This document shows, one piece after another, positions 35,002 to 43,446 of a stretch of DNA of 64,000 bases; the first letter of the stretch is position 1, and each line of letters begins with the position of its first letter. The DNA is taken from positions 119,485 to 183,484 of the forward strand of contig JAJYTF010000007.1 in assembly GCA_021793155.1 (NCBI GenBank). Reading direction: 5' to 3'. Position numbers and translations under genes: made by a program. The notes under the pieces are model-generated. The model was not told the origin of the DNA and did not search any database. It was given only the letters and a program-made list of their open reading frames with translations. The DNA is from Pseudomonadota bacterium. GTDB lineage: Bacteria; Pseudomonadota; Alphaproteobacteria; Rhodospirillales; Magnetospirillaceae.

Positions 35002-36174
35002 CTAAGTTTCCGAGGCCAGTTCCCTGCCCAGACACAGGCTCTTGCCGCGGCGCTTTTCCTCAAGCATCCGGGTGTCCGCTACTGACAACAGCTCTTCCGT
35101 GGTACGTCCGTCCCTCGGCGCTACCGCCATGCCGATGCTGACACTGAGCCGCCGGCCGTTCAGAAACGGCGGGTCCAAGGCGGATATGGCTTGGCAGATG
35201 CGCTGGCACAAGGCGCGTTCGTCGCCTTCGGTGGCGGCCACCAGGACAGCGAACTCGTCGCCCCCCAGGCGCGCCAGGAAATCGGATTCCCGAAGCACGC
35301 TGCGCAGGGTTTTTGCCACCTCGACCAGCGTCAGGTCGCCCTTGTCATGGCCAAGTTCGTCGTTGATCGGCTTGAAGCCGTCAAGATCCAGGTAAAGGAC
35401 CGCGGTCATCCGCTGTTCCCGCGCCGCCACCGCCAGCAGGTAATCCAGGGTATCGCGAAAATATCGGCGCTTGGCCAGGCCGGTCAGATCGTCGTGGCGG
35501 GATTCGTGGCGAAGCCGCCGGGCCAGGTCGTCATTGCGCACCGAAACCTGCCACAGTGCGAAAACCCCCAGCGATAGCGTGGCCAGGATCAGCACCATCG
35601 CCGTATTCCAGCTTGCCGCCGCGCTGGACGACGACTTCGCCACTTCCCTCAGGACCTCGGTCCGGGTCGAGTTCTCCTTGTCCATCACAGACTCCAGCCG
35701 CTCGCGCAGCTGTTCCATCCGAACCTCATCCTCGCCTCGGACCACCTGCGCGTAGGCCGCTCCCCAGCCCTTCTGCTCACGCAGGCGCACGACCTCGGCG
35801 AGATCGGCTATTTCTGTTTCGGCCCCCGACGTAATGTCGTCCAACAGCGACGATCGGCCTCCTGCGCCGAGTCCCATCGCCTGCCGCAGCGCGGGCAGGT
35901 CCTCGCCCAGATAGACCTTGGCGCGCTCGTAGGGAACCAGATACCCGCGCTCGCCGGTGATCACGTAGCCGCGTACGCTCGATTCGGCATCCACCAGATC
36001 AATATAGACGCGCCGCAGGATCCGCAGCCGCTCGGTCGATCCTTCCGCCCGCTGCGTATAGGTGGCGAACTGGTCCGTGGTGTACCGGTAAGCCTGGCCT
36101 TCGGCCAGCACGCAAATCCCGCCGATGATCGAGATGGCGACCAGCCCCACTCGGAATCGCTTCTCCCCGCGCAT
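35002..36174 (-). CDS. CHASE3-GGDEF membrane diguanylate cyclase
   Basis: A 390-residue protein: membrane helix at about 10-28, periplasmic CHASE3-type helical domain (ESSVRGYVITGERGYLVPYE is the diagnostic stretch), second helix near 190-212, then a GGDEF domain with intact GGDEF in LARLGGDEFAVLVA and an I-site RESD five residues earlier. It should make c-di-GMP and be product-inhibited. ATG 36174 (MRGEKRF) is chosen; an upstream in-frame ATG at 36213 is possible. Confidence 0.88.
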   Translation of the reverse strand: MRGEKRFRVGLVAISIIGGICVLAEGQAYRYTTDQFATYTQRAEGSTERLRILRRVYIDLVDAESSVRGYVITGERGYLVPYERAKVYLGEDLPALRQAMGLGAGGRSSLLDDITSGAETEIADLAEVVRLREQKGWGAAYAQVVRGEDEVRMEQLRERLESVMDKENSTRTEVLREVAKSSSSAAASWNTAMVLILATLSLGVFALWQVSVRNDDLARRLRHESRHDDLTGLAKRRYFRDTLDYLLAVAAREQRMTAVLYLDLDGFKPINDELGHDKGDLTLVEVAKTLRSVLRESDFLARLGGDEFAVLVAATEGDERALCQRICQAISALDPPFLNGRRLSVSIGMAVAPRDGRTTEELLSVADTRMLEEKRRGKSLCLGRELASET

Positions 36175-36288
36175 CTGGATATCCCCGTACCCTCTTGGGC
36201 CGGAGTTAAGCATATTTTAACCAGTCGCGAAATGGTTGCGCGGGCACCTCCCGGCCCACCACCCCCCACCAGGTAGCGGTCTCGCGCT

Positions 36289-36840
36289 CTAATGGCAGGC
36301 CCGCCAGAGCTTCTCGGTGCTGTCGGTCAGCAGCGTGACGCGCACACGGGCCGTTCCCGCCCGTTCGAACCCGAGCAGGCGGGCCGCCCGCCTGGAAAGT
36401 TCGATCAGGCGTCCGCGGACGAACGGCCCGCGGTCGTTCACCCGCACCACCACCGACTTCCCATTGTCGAGATTGGTCACCGATACGATGCTGGGAAGTT
36501 GCAAGGTACGATGCGCGGCTGTCAGGGCCGTCTCGTCATAGACTTCGCCGTTGGCGGTAAGATGTCCGTTCAGCGCCGGATCGTACCACGACGCGATGCC
36601 CTGGGCCTGGTAATGCCAATCGGCTTTCGGATAATACATCCTGCCATTGATGCTGTACGGCCCCCCGACCCGGCAGACCCCGGTTTCGCCCGATGAAGCG
36701 CCGCCTGCTGCGGGCTCCGTATGGTCCGAGATCGTATTCGCGCAGGCGGCAAGACCTGCAGCCACCCCCATTGCACCAAGAATCCGTATGAACTTCCGCA
36801 CGGAACCGTTTCCCCCGCCGCTATTCGGAGACTGATGCAA
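36289..36840 (-). CDS. RlpA-family lipoprotein without SPOR domain
   Basis: A 183-residue lipoprotein (lipobox LAAC, Cys near residue 33) with the double-psi beta-barrel: GIASWYDPALNGHLTANGE, TAAHRTLQLPSIVSVTNLDNG, VVRVNDRGPFV, ELSRRAARLLGFE. It lacks the C-terminal SPOR domain of the copy at 22735-23682, so it would not be recruited to denuded septal glycan in the same way. In both, Gly-Ile-Ala-Ser-Trp-Tyr and Asn-Asp-Arg-Gly-Pro-Phe are kept. Confidence 0.87.
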   Translation of the reverse strand: MHQSPNSGGGNGSVRKFIRILGAMGVAAGLAACANTISDHTEPAAGGASSGETGVCRVGGPYSINGRMYYPKADWHYQAQGIASWYDPALNGHLTANGEVYDETALTAAHRTLQLPSIVSVTNLDNGKSVVVRVNDRGPFVRGRLIELSRRAARLLGFERAGTARVRVTLLTDSTEKLWRACH

Positions 36841-37109
36841 AGAAGTTACCGGCGGATTACGGCTGCGCTATATTCCCGATGGCCAGGGGCGAAAGATCGA
36901 CGTCGACAGCATGGGCCTTCCGCAACTCGAAAATTTCTGGCCGATGATGCGCTCTCGATGACGCGCTGGCCGGAGACGGGCGGACCCTCTGGTCCCCAAT
37001 TCGCGACCATCCTGGCCAATCCCGTCAGCGTGGTAAAAACAGGTGACAGCGGCGGAAGGACCGACGACAGTGCCGCTCCCAATCGATTCTTGAAAGCAGT
37101 TCCCGGCCC

Positions 37110-37901
37110 ATGTCCCGCTCCATCGACCGTCTGCTTGCCATCATGGCCCGTCTGCGCGCCCCCAAAGGCGGCTGCCCATGGGATCTCCAGCAGACCTTCA
37201 CCTCCATCGCCCCGCATACCATCGAGGAAGCCTATGAGGTGGTCGAAGCCATCGAAACCGGCGACCGGCGAAGCCTGAAGGACGAACTGGGAGACCTGCT
37301 GTTCCAGGTGGTGTTCTATGCCCAGATGGGCGCCGAGGAGGGATGTTTCGATTTTGAAGCGATCACCGCGGGCATCTGCGACAAGATGGAGCGCCGCCAC
37401 CCTCATGTTTTCGGTGCGGCCAAGGTTCCCGATGCCATGGCACAGACCATCCAATGGGAAGCACAGAAGGCCGCCGAGCGTGCCGCCAAGGCGGACGGCA
37501 AGCCGCATAGCGCGCTGGACGGCGTCTCCACTGCCCTGCCCGCCCTCACCCGCGCGCTGAAGCTGCAGGCGCGGGCCGGGCGCGTCGGCTTCGACTGGCC
37601 CGACCCGGCCCAAGTGATCGACAAGATCGCCGAGGAACTCGACGAAGTCCGAGCCGAAATCGCCGAAGGGGCGGACAAGGACCGGACAGAAGATGAAATG
37701 GGCGATTTGCTGTTCGCTTGCGTAAATCTTGCCCGTAAGCTCAAGATCGATCCGGAAACGGCGTTGCGCCGTGGCAATCGCAAGTTCACGCGGCGCTTCC
37801 GCTTCATCGAGGAAGGCCTGGCGGCCGAGGGGCGTCGGCCCGAAGATGCCACCTTGGAGGAGATGGAAGCCTTATGGGTGGCGGCCAAACGCCGGGAATA
37901 G
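37110..37901 (+). CDS. mazG: nucleoside triphosphate pyrophosphohydrolase MazG
   Basis: A 263-residue all-alpha NTP pyrophosphatase with two tandem MazG domains. The first has PWDLQQTFTSIAPHTIEEAYEVVEAIE and DELGDLLFQVVFYA (EExxE and ExxD metal motifs); the second has IAEELDEVRAEI and EDEMGDLLFACVNLARKL. It hydrolyses (d)NTPs and can modulate (p)ppGpp-dependent survival. Length and double-domain form match E. coli MazG. Confidence 0.93.
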   Translation: MSRSIDRLLAIMARLRAPKGGCPWDLQQTFTSIAPHTIEEAYEVVEAIETGDRRSLKDELGDLLFQVVFYAQMGAEEGCFDFEAITAGICDKMERRHPHVFGAAKVPDAMAQTIQWEAQKAAERAAKADGKPHSALDGVSTALPALTRALKLQARAGRVGFDWPDPAQVIDKIAEELDEVRAEIAEGADKDRTEDEMGDLLFACVNLARKLKIDPETALRRGNRKFTRRFRFIEEGLAAEGRRPEDATLEEMEALWVAAKRRE

Positions 37902-37916
37902 AAAGGGGGCAAGAGG

Positions 37917-38609
37917 ATGGTCAACTGTCATCCTGACGACCGGAGGGAGGAAGGATCTCGTGGAGGCGGGAGATCCTTCCCTGCCCTCAGGATGACAGTG
38001 GCGTTCTTTGCGCTGGCCGCCCTTCTCGCCGCCTGCTACCTGCCCAACAACTTCAAGGCGGAGGTACGGCTGGGCCGCAATGGCGATTTCGGCCTGCGCT
38101 ATATCGGCGAGCTGGTCTGGGCACCGCTGTACCGCGACATCCAGCAGCACCGGCTGAAAGCGGACGAAATTCCGCAAAAGGTGGCCGATATCCAGCAGGA
38201 CCTGGCCCGCGACCCCAAGTTCAAGACCATCGAATCCCTGGGTGATGGGCGCTTCAAGGTCGATTACGAACGGGAAGGCCATCTGAACGCCACCGGACTG
38301 GTAACCTTCGTCCGGCGCAACGCCATCATACTGGCGATCCATGCCACCCCCGATGGACGAATTACCATCGACGGCAATACCTTGAAGCCTAGTGACGCCC
38401 AATCGGCCACCACCATGGGCCTGGACGTCAAGGGAGAGTTCCGCGTCGTTACCGATGCGGTGGTGTTGGAACACAATGCGACCACGGTCAAACCGTTCGG
38501 CCGCTATCTCTTATATATCTGGACCATTCAGAACGCATTTTCTCCGGCGCCGCACTTCGTCATGCAACGCGAAGGAGCATGGCCCGTCAGTCCACAGGAG
38601 CACCAATGA
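37917..38609 (+). CDS. lipoprotein of unknown function with an in-frame palindromic insertion
   Basis: From ATG 37917 (GGGGGCAAGAGG upstream) the product has 230 residues. Residues 3-25 (NCHPDDRREEGSRGGG and following) are the translation of a palindromic DNA element; from residue 26 (MTVAFFALAALLAAC) a normal lipoprotein signal with lipobox begins. The mature part (YLPNNFKAEVRLGRNGDFGLRY, KTIESLGDGRFKVDYEREG) matches no family I can name. The alternative start ATG 37992 lies inside the right arm of the palindrome and has no ribosome site. It ends four bases into the SDR gene. Confidence 0.75.
   Translation: MVNCHPDDRREEGSRGGGRSFPALRMTVAFFALAALLAACYLPNNFKAEVRLGRNGDFGLRYIGELVWAPLYRDIQQHRLKADEIPQKVADIQQDLARDPKFKTIESLGDGRFKVDYEREGHLNATGLVTFVRRNAIILAIHATPDGRITIDGNTLKPSDAQSATTMGLDVKGEFRVVTDAVVLEHNATTVKPFGRYLLYIWTIQNAFSPAPHFVMQREGAWPVSPQEHQ
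37924..37999. repeat. palindromic element within the lipoprotein reading frame
   Basis: Perfect 13-base outer arms ACTGTCATCCTGA (37924-37936) and TCAGGATGACAGT (37987-37999), with inner arms GGAAGGATCTC and GAGATCCTTCC. Together they make a long hairpin. Same family as 1182-1254 and 42514-42603. Confidence 0.85.
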
Positions 38610-39394
38610 CCAACCTCGCCAACGCAACCGTCCTGATCACCGGCGCCACTTCGGGCTTTGGCGCCGCCGCCGCCCGGCGCTTCGCTGCCGACGGCGCCAA
38701 GATCGTCCTCGTCGGCCGCCGCACCGAACGCCTGCAGGCAATGAAGGCCGAGTTGAACGGGCCCGTCTTTCCCCTGGCCCTCGACGTCCGGGACCGCCAG
38801 GCGGTGTCCGAGGCGATCGCCGGCCTGCCCGCCGAGTTCGCCCGCGTCGACGTTCTCGTCAACAGCGCCGGCCTTGCGCTTGGCCTGGAAATGGCGCCCA
38901 GGACCTCGCTCGACGATTGGGACGACATGGTCGACACCAATATCAAGGGCCTGATGTACTGCACGCGGGCGGTGCTGCCCGGCATGGTCGAACGCAAGCG
39001 CGGCCATGTGATCAATCTGGGTTCGGTGGCCGGCACCTATCCCTACCCGGGCGGCAATGTCTACGGCGGCACCAAGGCCTTCGTCGAACAGTTTTCGCTG
39101 GGTCTGCGGGCAGACCTGCTGGGCAGCGGCGTCCGGGTGACCAATGTGGAACCCGGCATGTGCGACACCGAGTTCTCGGTCGTCCGCTTCAAGGGCAACG
39201 AGGGCCAGGCGGCGAAGGTCTATCAGGGCATGAAGCCGCTTTCCGCCGACGACGTGGCCGAATGCATCCACTGGGTGGCCGCCCTGCCCGAGCACGTCAA
39301 CATCAACCGCATCGAGGTGATGCCGGTCCAGCAGGCGTTCAACGGTTTTGCGGTTAGCCGCGTTTCCGCCGGCACCACCGATGCGGCGAGGTAG
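38606..39394 (+). CDS. short-chain dehydrogenase/reductase (YdfG-like)
   Basis: A 262-residue classical SDR: cofactor motif TGATSGFGAA at 9-18, VGRRTERL with Arg residues favouring NADP(H), NSAGLALG, catalytic YxxxK in NVYGGTKAFVEQF, and EPGMCDTEFSVVRFKG typical of the YdfG/serine-3-hydroxy-acid dehydrogenase group. The substrate is likely a small 3-hydroxy acid or similar, but this is inference. ATG 38606 overlaps the preceding lipoprotein stop. Confidence 0.9.
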   Translation: MTNLANATVLITGATSGFGAAAARRFAADGAKIVLVGRRTERLQAMKAELNGPVFPLALDVRDRQAVSEAIAGLPAEFARVDVLVNSAGLALGLEMAPRTSLDDWDDMVDTNIKGLMYCTRAVLPGMVERKRGHVINLGSVAGTYPYPGGNVYGGTKAFVEQFSLGLRADLLGSGVRVTNVEPGMCDTEFSVVRFKGNEGQAAKVYQGMKPLSADDVAECIHWVAALPEHVNINRIEVMPVQQAFNGFAVSRVSAGTTDAAR

Positions 39395-39406
39395 AGCTCG
39401 GCGTCC

Positions 39407-40186
39407 TCAGTCTCTCACCAGCGGCGCCAGCGCATCCCAGCTGGCGCGCCCGGGGGTCAGCAGCATACCGCCGTTGGCCGGCTGCGGGCGATAGGGCTGG
39501 CCGTCCATGAGGGCGCTGTAGCCCCCGGCCTCCTGGTGGAGCAGAACGCCGGCGGCGTGATCCCATGGCCGCAGGCGGCGGAAATGGGCGAACTGCATGC
39601 GGCCTTCCACCAGGGCAAGGTAGTCATGGGCCGCGCTACCCTGGTTGACCAGGCGGGCCACCGCCTTGGTCAGCAGGGCGCGGGCCCGCCATCCGGCCGA
39701 GCCGGCCATGGTTGCCAGCGGTCCCTCGGGCGATACCTTCAGCCTTCGCTCGCTCATCCAGGCCCCGTCGCCCGCTGCGGCGATGGCGGTACGGTCAGCT
39801 AGCGGGTCGTGGATCCAGCCTTGCACGGTCCGACCGTCCACCACCAGCGCGACAATCACCGCGAACAGTTCGCTGCCTTTGGCAAAATTCGCCGTGCCGT
39901 CCACCGGGTCGATGATCCACACCGGGCCGTCGTCGGCCAGCCGGTCGAGCACCGCCGCATCAGCCGCCACCGACTCCTCGCCCACCACCAGAGACCCGGG
40001 CAGCAGGTCGCCCAGCCGGCGTGTCAGATCCCGTTCCGCTTCGGTATCGGCCACCGTCACCAGGTCGCCCGGGCGTTTTTCCCGCACCTCGCTCGCGGCC
40101 AGCCGCCGGAACCGCGGTAAAATGACCGACTGGGCCACTTCCCGAATGACGGAACCGACGCGCGACGGATCGACGATCGTCATCAC
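39407..40186 (-). CDS. inositol monophosphatase-family phosphatase
   Basis: A 259-residue Mg/Li-sensitive phosphatase fold: [15 protein letters not shown] (motif with Glu ligands), [15 protein letters not shown] and [17 protein letters not shown]. The family covers inositol, fructose-1,6-bisphosphate and histidinol phosphatases; sequence alone does not decide. It starts inside the last codons of hflX (four-base overlap), making hfq-hflX-IMPase a transcription unit. Confidence 0.88.
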   Translation of the reverse strand: MMTIVDPSRVGSVIREVAQSVILPRFRRLAASEVREKRPGDLVTVADTEAERDLTRRLGDLLPGSLVVGEESVAADAAVLDRLADDGPVWIIDPVDGTANFAKGSELFAVIVALVVDGRTVQGWIHDPLADRTAIAAAGDGAWMSERRLKVSPEGPLATMAGSAGWRARALLTKAVARLVNQGSAAHDYLALVEGRMQFAHFRRLRPWDHAAGVLLHQEAGGYSALMDGQPYRPQPANGGMLLTPGRASWDALAPLVRD

Positions 40187-41481
40187 TGCCGCCGTTCGAA
40201 ACGCGCCGCATCCGCGGCGTCGAGACGCACCACCAGATGGGCGTGGCTCTCGTCATCCTCCCGCCGCAGAACCTCGCCATGGCGGTACAGCCAGGCGATC
40301 GCGGCTCCGTCGGTCAGCGGAACGTCGACATCCACAACCTGGCGGTCGGCCGCCAGGGTTCGATCCAGCAACCCCAACAGATTTTCCAATCCCTCGCCGG
40401 TCTTGGCCGAAACCGGCACCAGCCGGGGGTCGCGCTGCGCCTGATTGCGTACTTCGTCGGGCCGTGGGCCCGCCAGCAGATCGGTCTTGTTCAACACCTC
40501 CACCAGGCCGCGGTCCACCACCTCGGCGACGCCCAGTTCGCGCAGCACGGCTTCCACGTCGGCACGCTGTGCCTCGCTGTCCGGATGGGCGATGTCGCGG
40601 ACATGCACGATGATGTCGGCCTCCAACACTTCCTCCAGGGTGGCGCGAAAGGCGGCCACCAGTTCATGCGGCAGGTCCGAGACGAAACCCACGGTGTCCG
40701 ACAGTATGACCATGCGGCCCGAAGGCAGCGCCAGAGCCCGCATGGTTGGATCGAGGGTGGCGAACAACTGGTCCCTGGCCAGCACGTCGGCCCGGGTCAG
40801 AACGTTGAACAGCGTCGATTTGCCGGCATTGGTGTAGCCGACCAGGGCGACAATCGGATAGGGCACCCGCCGTCTCGCCTTGCGATGCAACTCGCGGGTC
40901 CGCTTGACCTCCTCCAGTTCCTTTTTCAGCCGCACGATCCGTTCGCCGATCAACCGCCGGTCCGCTTCGATCTGGGTTTCGCCCGGGCCGCCGAGGAAGC
41001 CGAAGCCGCCGCGTTGGCGTTCCAGGTGGGTCCAGGATCGGACCAGCCGCGAGCGCTGGTATGACAGCGCCGCCAGTTCCACCTGCAGGCTGCCTTCCCG
41101 GGTCCGCGCCCGGGCGCCGAAAATTTCGAGAATCAGGCCCGTGCGGTCAATGACCTTGGCATTCCAGGCTCGTTCCAGATTGCGCTGCTGCACCGGAGAG
41201 AGATGAGCGTCGACCACCACGAGCCCGATCTCTTTCTCCTTCACCAGGGTCGACAGGCGCTCCACGGTGCCCTGGCCTAGCAGGGTCGCCGGGCGCGGCT
41301 TGCCCAGCGGCACCGTCTCGGCAGCGACGATGGTCAGATCGATGGCCTCGGCCAGACCGACCGCCTCGGCCAAACGGGCCTCAGGATGCCGTCCGGCGTC
41401 GCCGGTCCGCGGCGCCGGATGAACGACCATCGCATGCGATGGCGGCGCAGCGCCGCCACCGTCACCTTGCCCCAAGGACAC
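40183..41481 (-). CDS. hflX: ribosome-dissociating GTPase HflX
   Basis: A 432-residue GTPase: N-terminal HflX domain ([33 protein letters not shown]), glycine-rich [19 protein letters not shown] linker, G domain with [13 protein letters not shown] (G1), DPTMR, DTVGF (G3) and NKTD (G4). HflX splits stalled 70S ribosomes. GTG 41481 overlaps the hfq stop by one base; an in-frame ATG at 41430 is an alternative. hfq-hflX adjacency is conserved widely. Confidence 0.95.
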   Translation of the reverse strand: MSLGQGDGGGAAPPSHAMVVHPAPRTGDAGRHPEARLAEAVGLAEAIDLTIVAAETVPLGKPRPATLLGQGTVERLSTLVKEKEIGLVVVDAHLSPVQQRNLERAWNAKVIDRTGLILEIFGARARTREGSLQVELAALSYQRSRLVRSWTHLERQRGGFGFLGGPGETQIEADRRLIGERIVRLKKELEEVKRTRELHRKARRRVPYPIVALVGYTNAGKSTLFNVLTRADVLARDQLFATLDPTMRALALPSGRMVILSDTVGFVSDLPHELVAAFRATLEEVLEADIIVHVRDIAHPDSEAQRADVEAVLRELGVAEVVDRGLVEVLNKTDLLAGPRPDEVRNQAQRDPRLVPVSAKTGEGLENLLGLLDRTLAADRQVVDVDVPLTDGAAIAWLYRHGEVLRREDDESHAHLVVRLDAADAARFERRQ

Positions 41482-41735
41482 TACTCTTCCACGCCCTCTT
41501 TGATCGGTGGTTCGAACAGGCTGATGGGTGCGCCCGGCATCACGGTCGAGATGGCATGCTTATAAACCAGCTGCGTGTGGCCGTCGCGGCGCAACAAGAC
41601 TGAGAAATTATCAAACCAAGTAACGATACCTTGGAGTTTTACCCCATTCACAAGGAAAATCGTCACAGGTGTCTTGTTTTTTCGGATGTAGTTCAGGAAC
41701 ACGTCCTGAACATTTTGATTTTTTTCCGATGACAT
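41481..41735 (-). CDS. hfq: RNA chaperone Hfq
   Basis: An 84-residue Sm-like protein with Sm1 ([23 protein letters not shown]) and Sm2 (VYKHAIST, the YKHA variant) motifs. It forms hexamers that pair small RNAs with mRNAs; in related alphaproteobacteria Hfq also affects nif and ntr gene expression. A hairpin-rich 79-base gap separates it from the HAD gene upstream. Confidence 0.96.
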   Translation of the reverse strand: MSSEKNQNVQDVFLNYIRKNKTPVTIFLVNGVKLQGIVTWFDNFSVLLRRDGHTQLVYKHAISTVMPGAPISLFEPPIKEGVEE

Positions 41736-41794
41736 GGTTGTGGCTCGTTGTTATTGCGGTGGCCGAAGCCCGGCCAAGATTGCCGAAGTTGCCC

Positions 41795-41812
41795 CTAACG
41801 CCACTTCGTTAG
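41795..41812 (-). terminator. possible hairpin terminator between the HAD gene and hfq
   Basis: CTAACG (41795-41800) pairs with CGTTAG (41807-41812) around a six-base loop, just after the HAD stop; a second small stem lies at 41760-41776. No T-run follows on the minus strand, so termination is weakly supported. Confidence 0.3.
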
Positions 41813-41814
41813 CA

Positions 41815-42495
41815 TCAAATCGGGGATATGGGAACCAATAGTTCGCTGACAAGATCGGTGAAGTCACCGCAACAAAGGATGTGCCGGTGCGGGGGATGGA
41901 GATCGAACTCTCCGTCGCGCCACGACTCCTCCCGCATCAGGATACCGACACAGCCGGCGTTGGCCGCGCATTCCATGTCCACGGCCGCATCGCCGACGAA
42001 CCATACGCCATCGGTGTCCGTCACCCCGATGGCATCGAGCACCAGTCGCACCGGGGCGGCCGACGGCTTGTCGGCGGGGGCGTCGGTGGCGCCGATCAGG
42101 CACTCGAACAGCTTGTCCCAACCCAGGTGGCAGGCCTCCTCGCGCAGGAACCGCCCGTTCTTGTTGCTTACCACGGCCATCTTCACCCCAAGGGCCGACA
42201 GCCGCCGCAGCATGGCGTCCACCCCCGGCAAAGGACAGAGATAATCGAGGTGGATGGCGGCAAAATTCCGGTAGAACACATCGCGTGCTTCGGTCCACCG
42301 GTCACCGAACAGAGAGGGAAAGGAATCCCGCAGCGACAAGGCGACCCGCCGCTTGACCTCGTCCATGTCCCATTCGGCATGCCCCATGGCAGTCAGGGTG
42401 GCGTTCATCGCCGCCTGGATACAGGCCCAGGAATCCACCAGGGTATTGTCCCAGTCGAAAATCACCGCCCGCGGCGGGGATAATGGCTCAGTCAC
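41815..42495 (-). CDS. HAD-superfamily phosphatase (phosphoglycolate phosphatase-like)
   Basis: A 226-residue hydrolase: motif I DWDNTLVDSW near residue 14, motif II VVSNKNG, Lys in ADKPSAAP, motif IV FVGDAAVDME. The cap is of the helical C1 type seen in Gph. It lies between dat and hfq, as in Magnetospirillum and Azospirillum. Its ATG overlaps the dat stop by four bases. Substrate not determined by sequence. Confidence 0.88.
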   Translation of the reverse strand: MTEPLSPPRAVIFDWDNTLVDSWACIQAAMNATLTAMGHAEWDMDEVKRRVALSLRDSFPSLFGDRWTEARDVFYRNFAAIHLDYLCPLPGVDAMLRRLSALGVKMAVVSNKNGRFLREEACHLGWDKLFECLIGATDAPADKPSAAPVRLVLDAIGVTDTDGVWFVGDAAVDMECAANAGCVGILMREESWRDGEFDLHPPHRHILCCGDFTDLVSELLVPISPI

Positions 42496-43445
42496 TTGGG
42501 CGCTCCGGCACCGTTGTCACCCCGAGCACCATTGTCCCGAGCAGAGCGAGGGATCTGGTTGCCCCACCGGTACCCGTCCTTCCTGCGGTCGTCGGAATGA
42601 CAGGCCATGGCCTGCAGATACGCGTGATGCAATGCCAGGGTCACCTGTCCGGGGCGGCCGTCGGCGATCTTCTGGCCGTCAATCGAGACCACCGGCAGCA
42701 CATAGCTGGTGGTGCTGGTCAGAAACGCCTCTCGCGCCGCCTTGGCCTCGGCGACGGTGAATGGCCGCTCACCGACCTTGAGGCCGGCGCCGACGGCAAG
42801 GTGAAGCACGGCGGCCCGCGTTATGCCGCTCAGGATGGCGTTCTCCAGATTGCGGGTGACCAGTTCGCCGTCCTTGGTGACGATCCAGGCATTGGTCGAG
42901 GTTCCCTCGGTCACCCGCCCGTCCGCGTCGACCATCCACGCCTCATAGGCGCCGCCCTGGCGCGCGATCTGCTTGCCCAGCACGTTCGGCAGCAGGCTGA
43001 CGGATTTGATGTCGCACCGCTGCCAGCGGATGTCCGGAATGGTCACCACCGCCGCTCCCTTGGCCCGCACGTCCGCGGGTACCGGCCTCGCCCGGCGCAC
43101 GGTCATCACCAGGCTGGGCGTCACTCCGGCGGGAAAGGCGTGTTCGCGCCGGGCCACGCCGCGGGTGATCTGCAGATAAAGCATACCGTCAGCAAGTGTG
43201 TTGCGGCGGATGAGCTCGCGCATCACCAGCTGCAAGGCGCGCCGTGCCATCGGCCAGGCGATGGACAGTTCCCGCAGCGAGCGGTCCAGCCGGTCGAGAT
43301 GCGGCCCCTCATCGACCAGCCGGCCACCGACGAAACCCATCACTTCGTAAACCCCGTCGGCGAACTGATAGCCGCGGTCCTCGATATGCACCTCGGCCTC
43401 GCGCAAAGGAACATAGCGACCGTTGACATAGGCTATGCGCGACAT
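42492..43445 (-). CDS. dat: D-amino-acid/branched-chain aminotransferase, class IV, with repeat-derived tail
   Basis: A 317-residue fold-type IV aminotransferase: EVHIEDRGYQFADGVYEV, DIKSVSLLPNVL with the PLP lysine, EGTSTNAWIV. Most similar to D-alanine aminotransferases, which feed D-Glu/D-Ala to wall synthesis. The usual C-terminus ends near LALHHAYLQAM; about 35 further residues (CHSDDRRKDGY..., SARDNGARGDNGAGAPK) are the translation of a palindromic element. The gene precedes the HAD gene and follows trkA in this block. Confidence 0.88.
   Translation of the reverse strand: MSRIAYVNGRYVPLREAEVHIEDRGYQFADGVYEVMGFVGGRLVDEGPHLDRLDRSLRELSIAWPMARRALQLVMRELIRRNTLADGMLYLQITRGVARREHAFPAGVTPSLVMTVRRARPVPADVRAKGAAVVTIPDIRWQRCDIKSVSLLPNVLGKQIARQGGAYEAWMVDADGRVTEGTSTNAWIVTKDGELVTRNLENAILSGITRAAVLHLAVGAGLKVGERPFTVAEAKAAREAFLTSTTSYVLPVVSIDGQKIADGRPGQVTLALHHAYLQAMACHSDDRRKDGYRWGNQIPRSARDNGARGDNGAGAPK
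42514..42603. repeat. palindromic element encoding the C-terminal tail of Dat
   Basis: Begins TTGTCACCCCGAG and ends GTCGGAATGACA with internal GAGGGATCTGG; the translated minus strand gives CHSDDRRKDGY, comparable to CHPDDRREEGS from the element at 37924-37999. The arms are less perfect than in that copy. Confidence 0.75.
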
Positions 43446-43446
43446 G

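Noticed and set aside
36841..37109. Gene between the second RlpA and mazG
   Set aside because: Only short shadow frames are present; no start or motif supports one.
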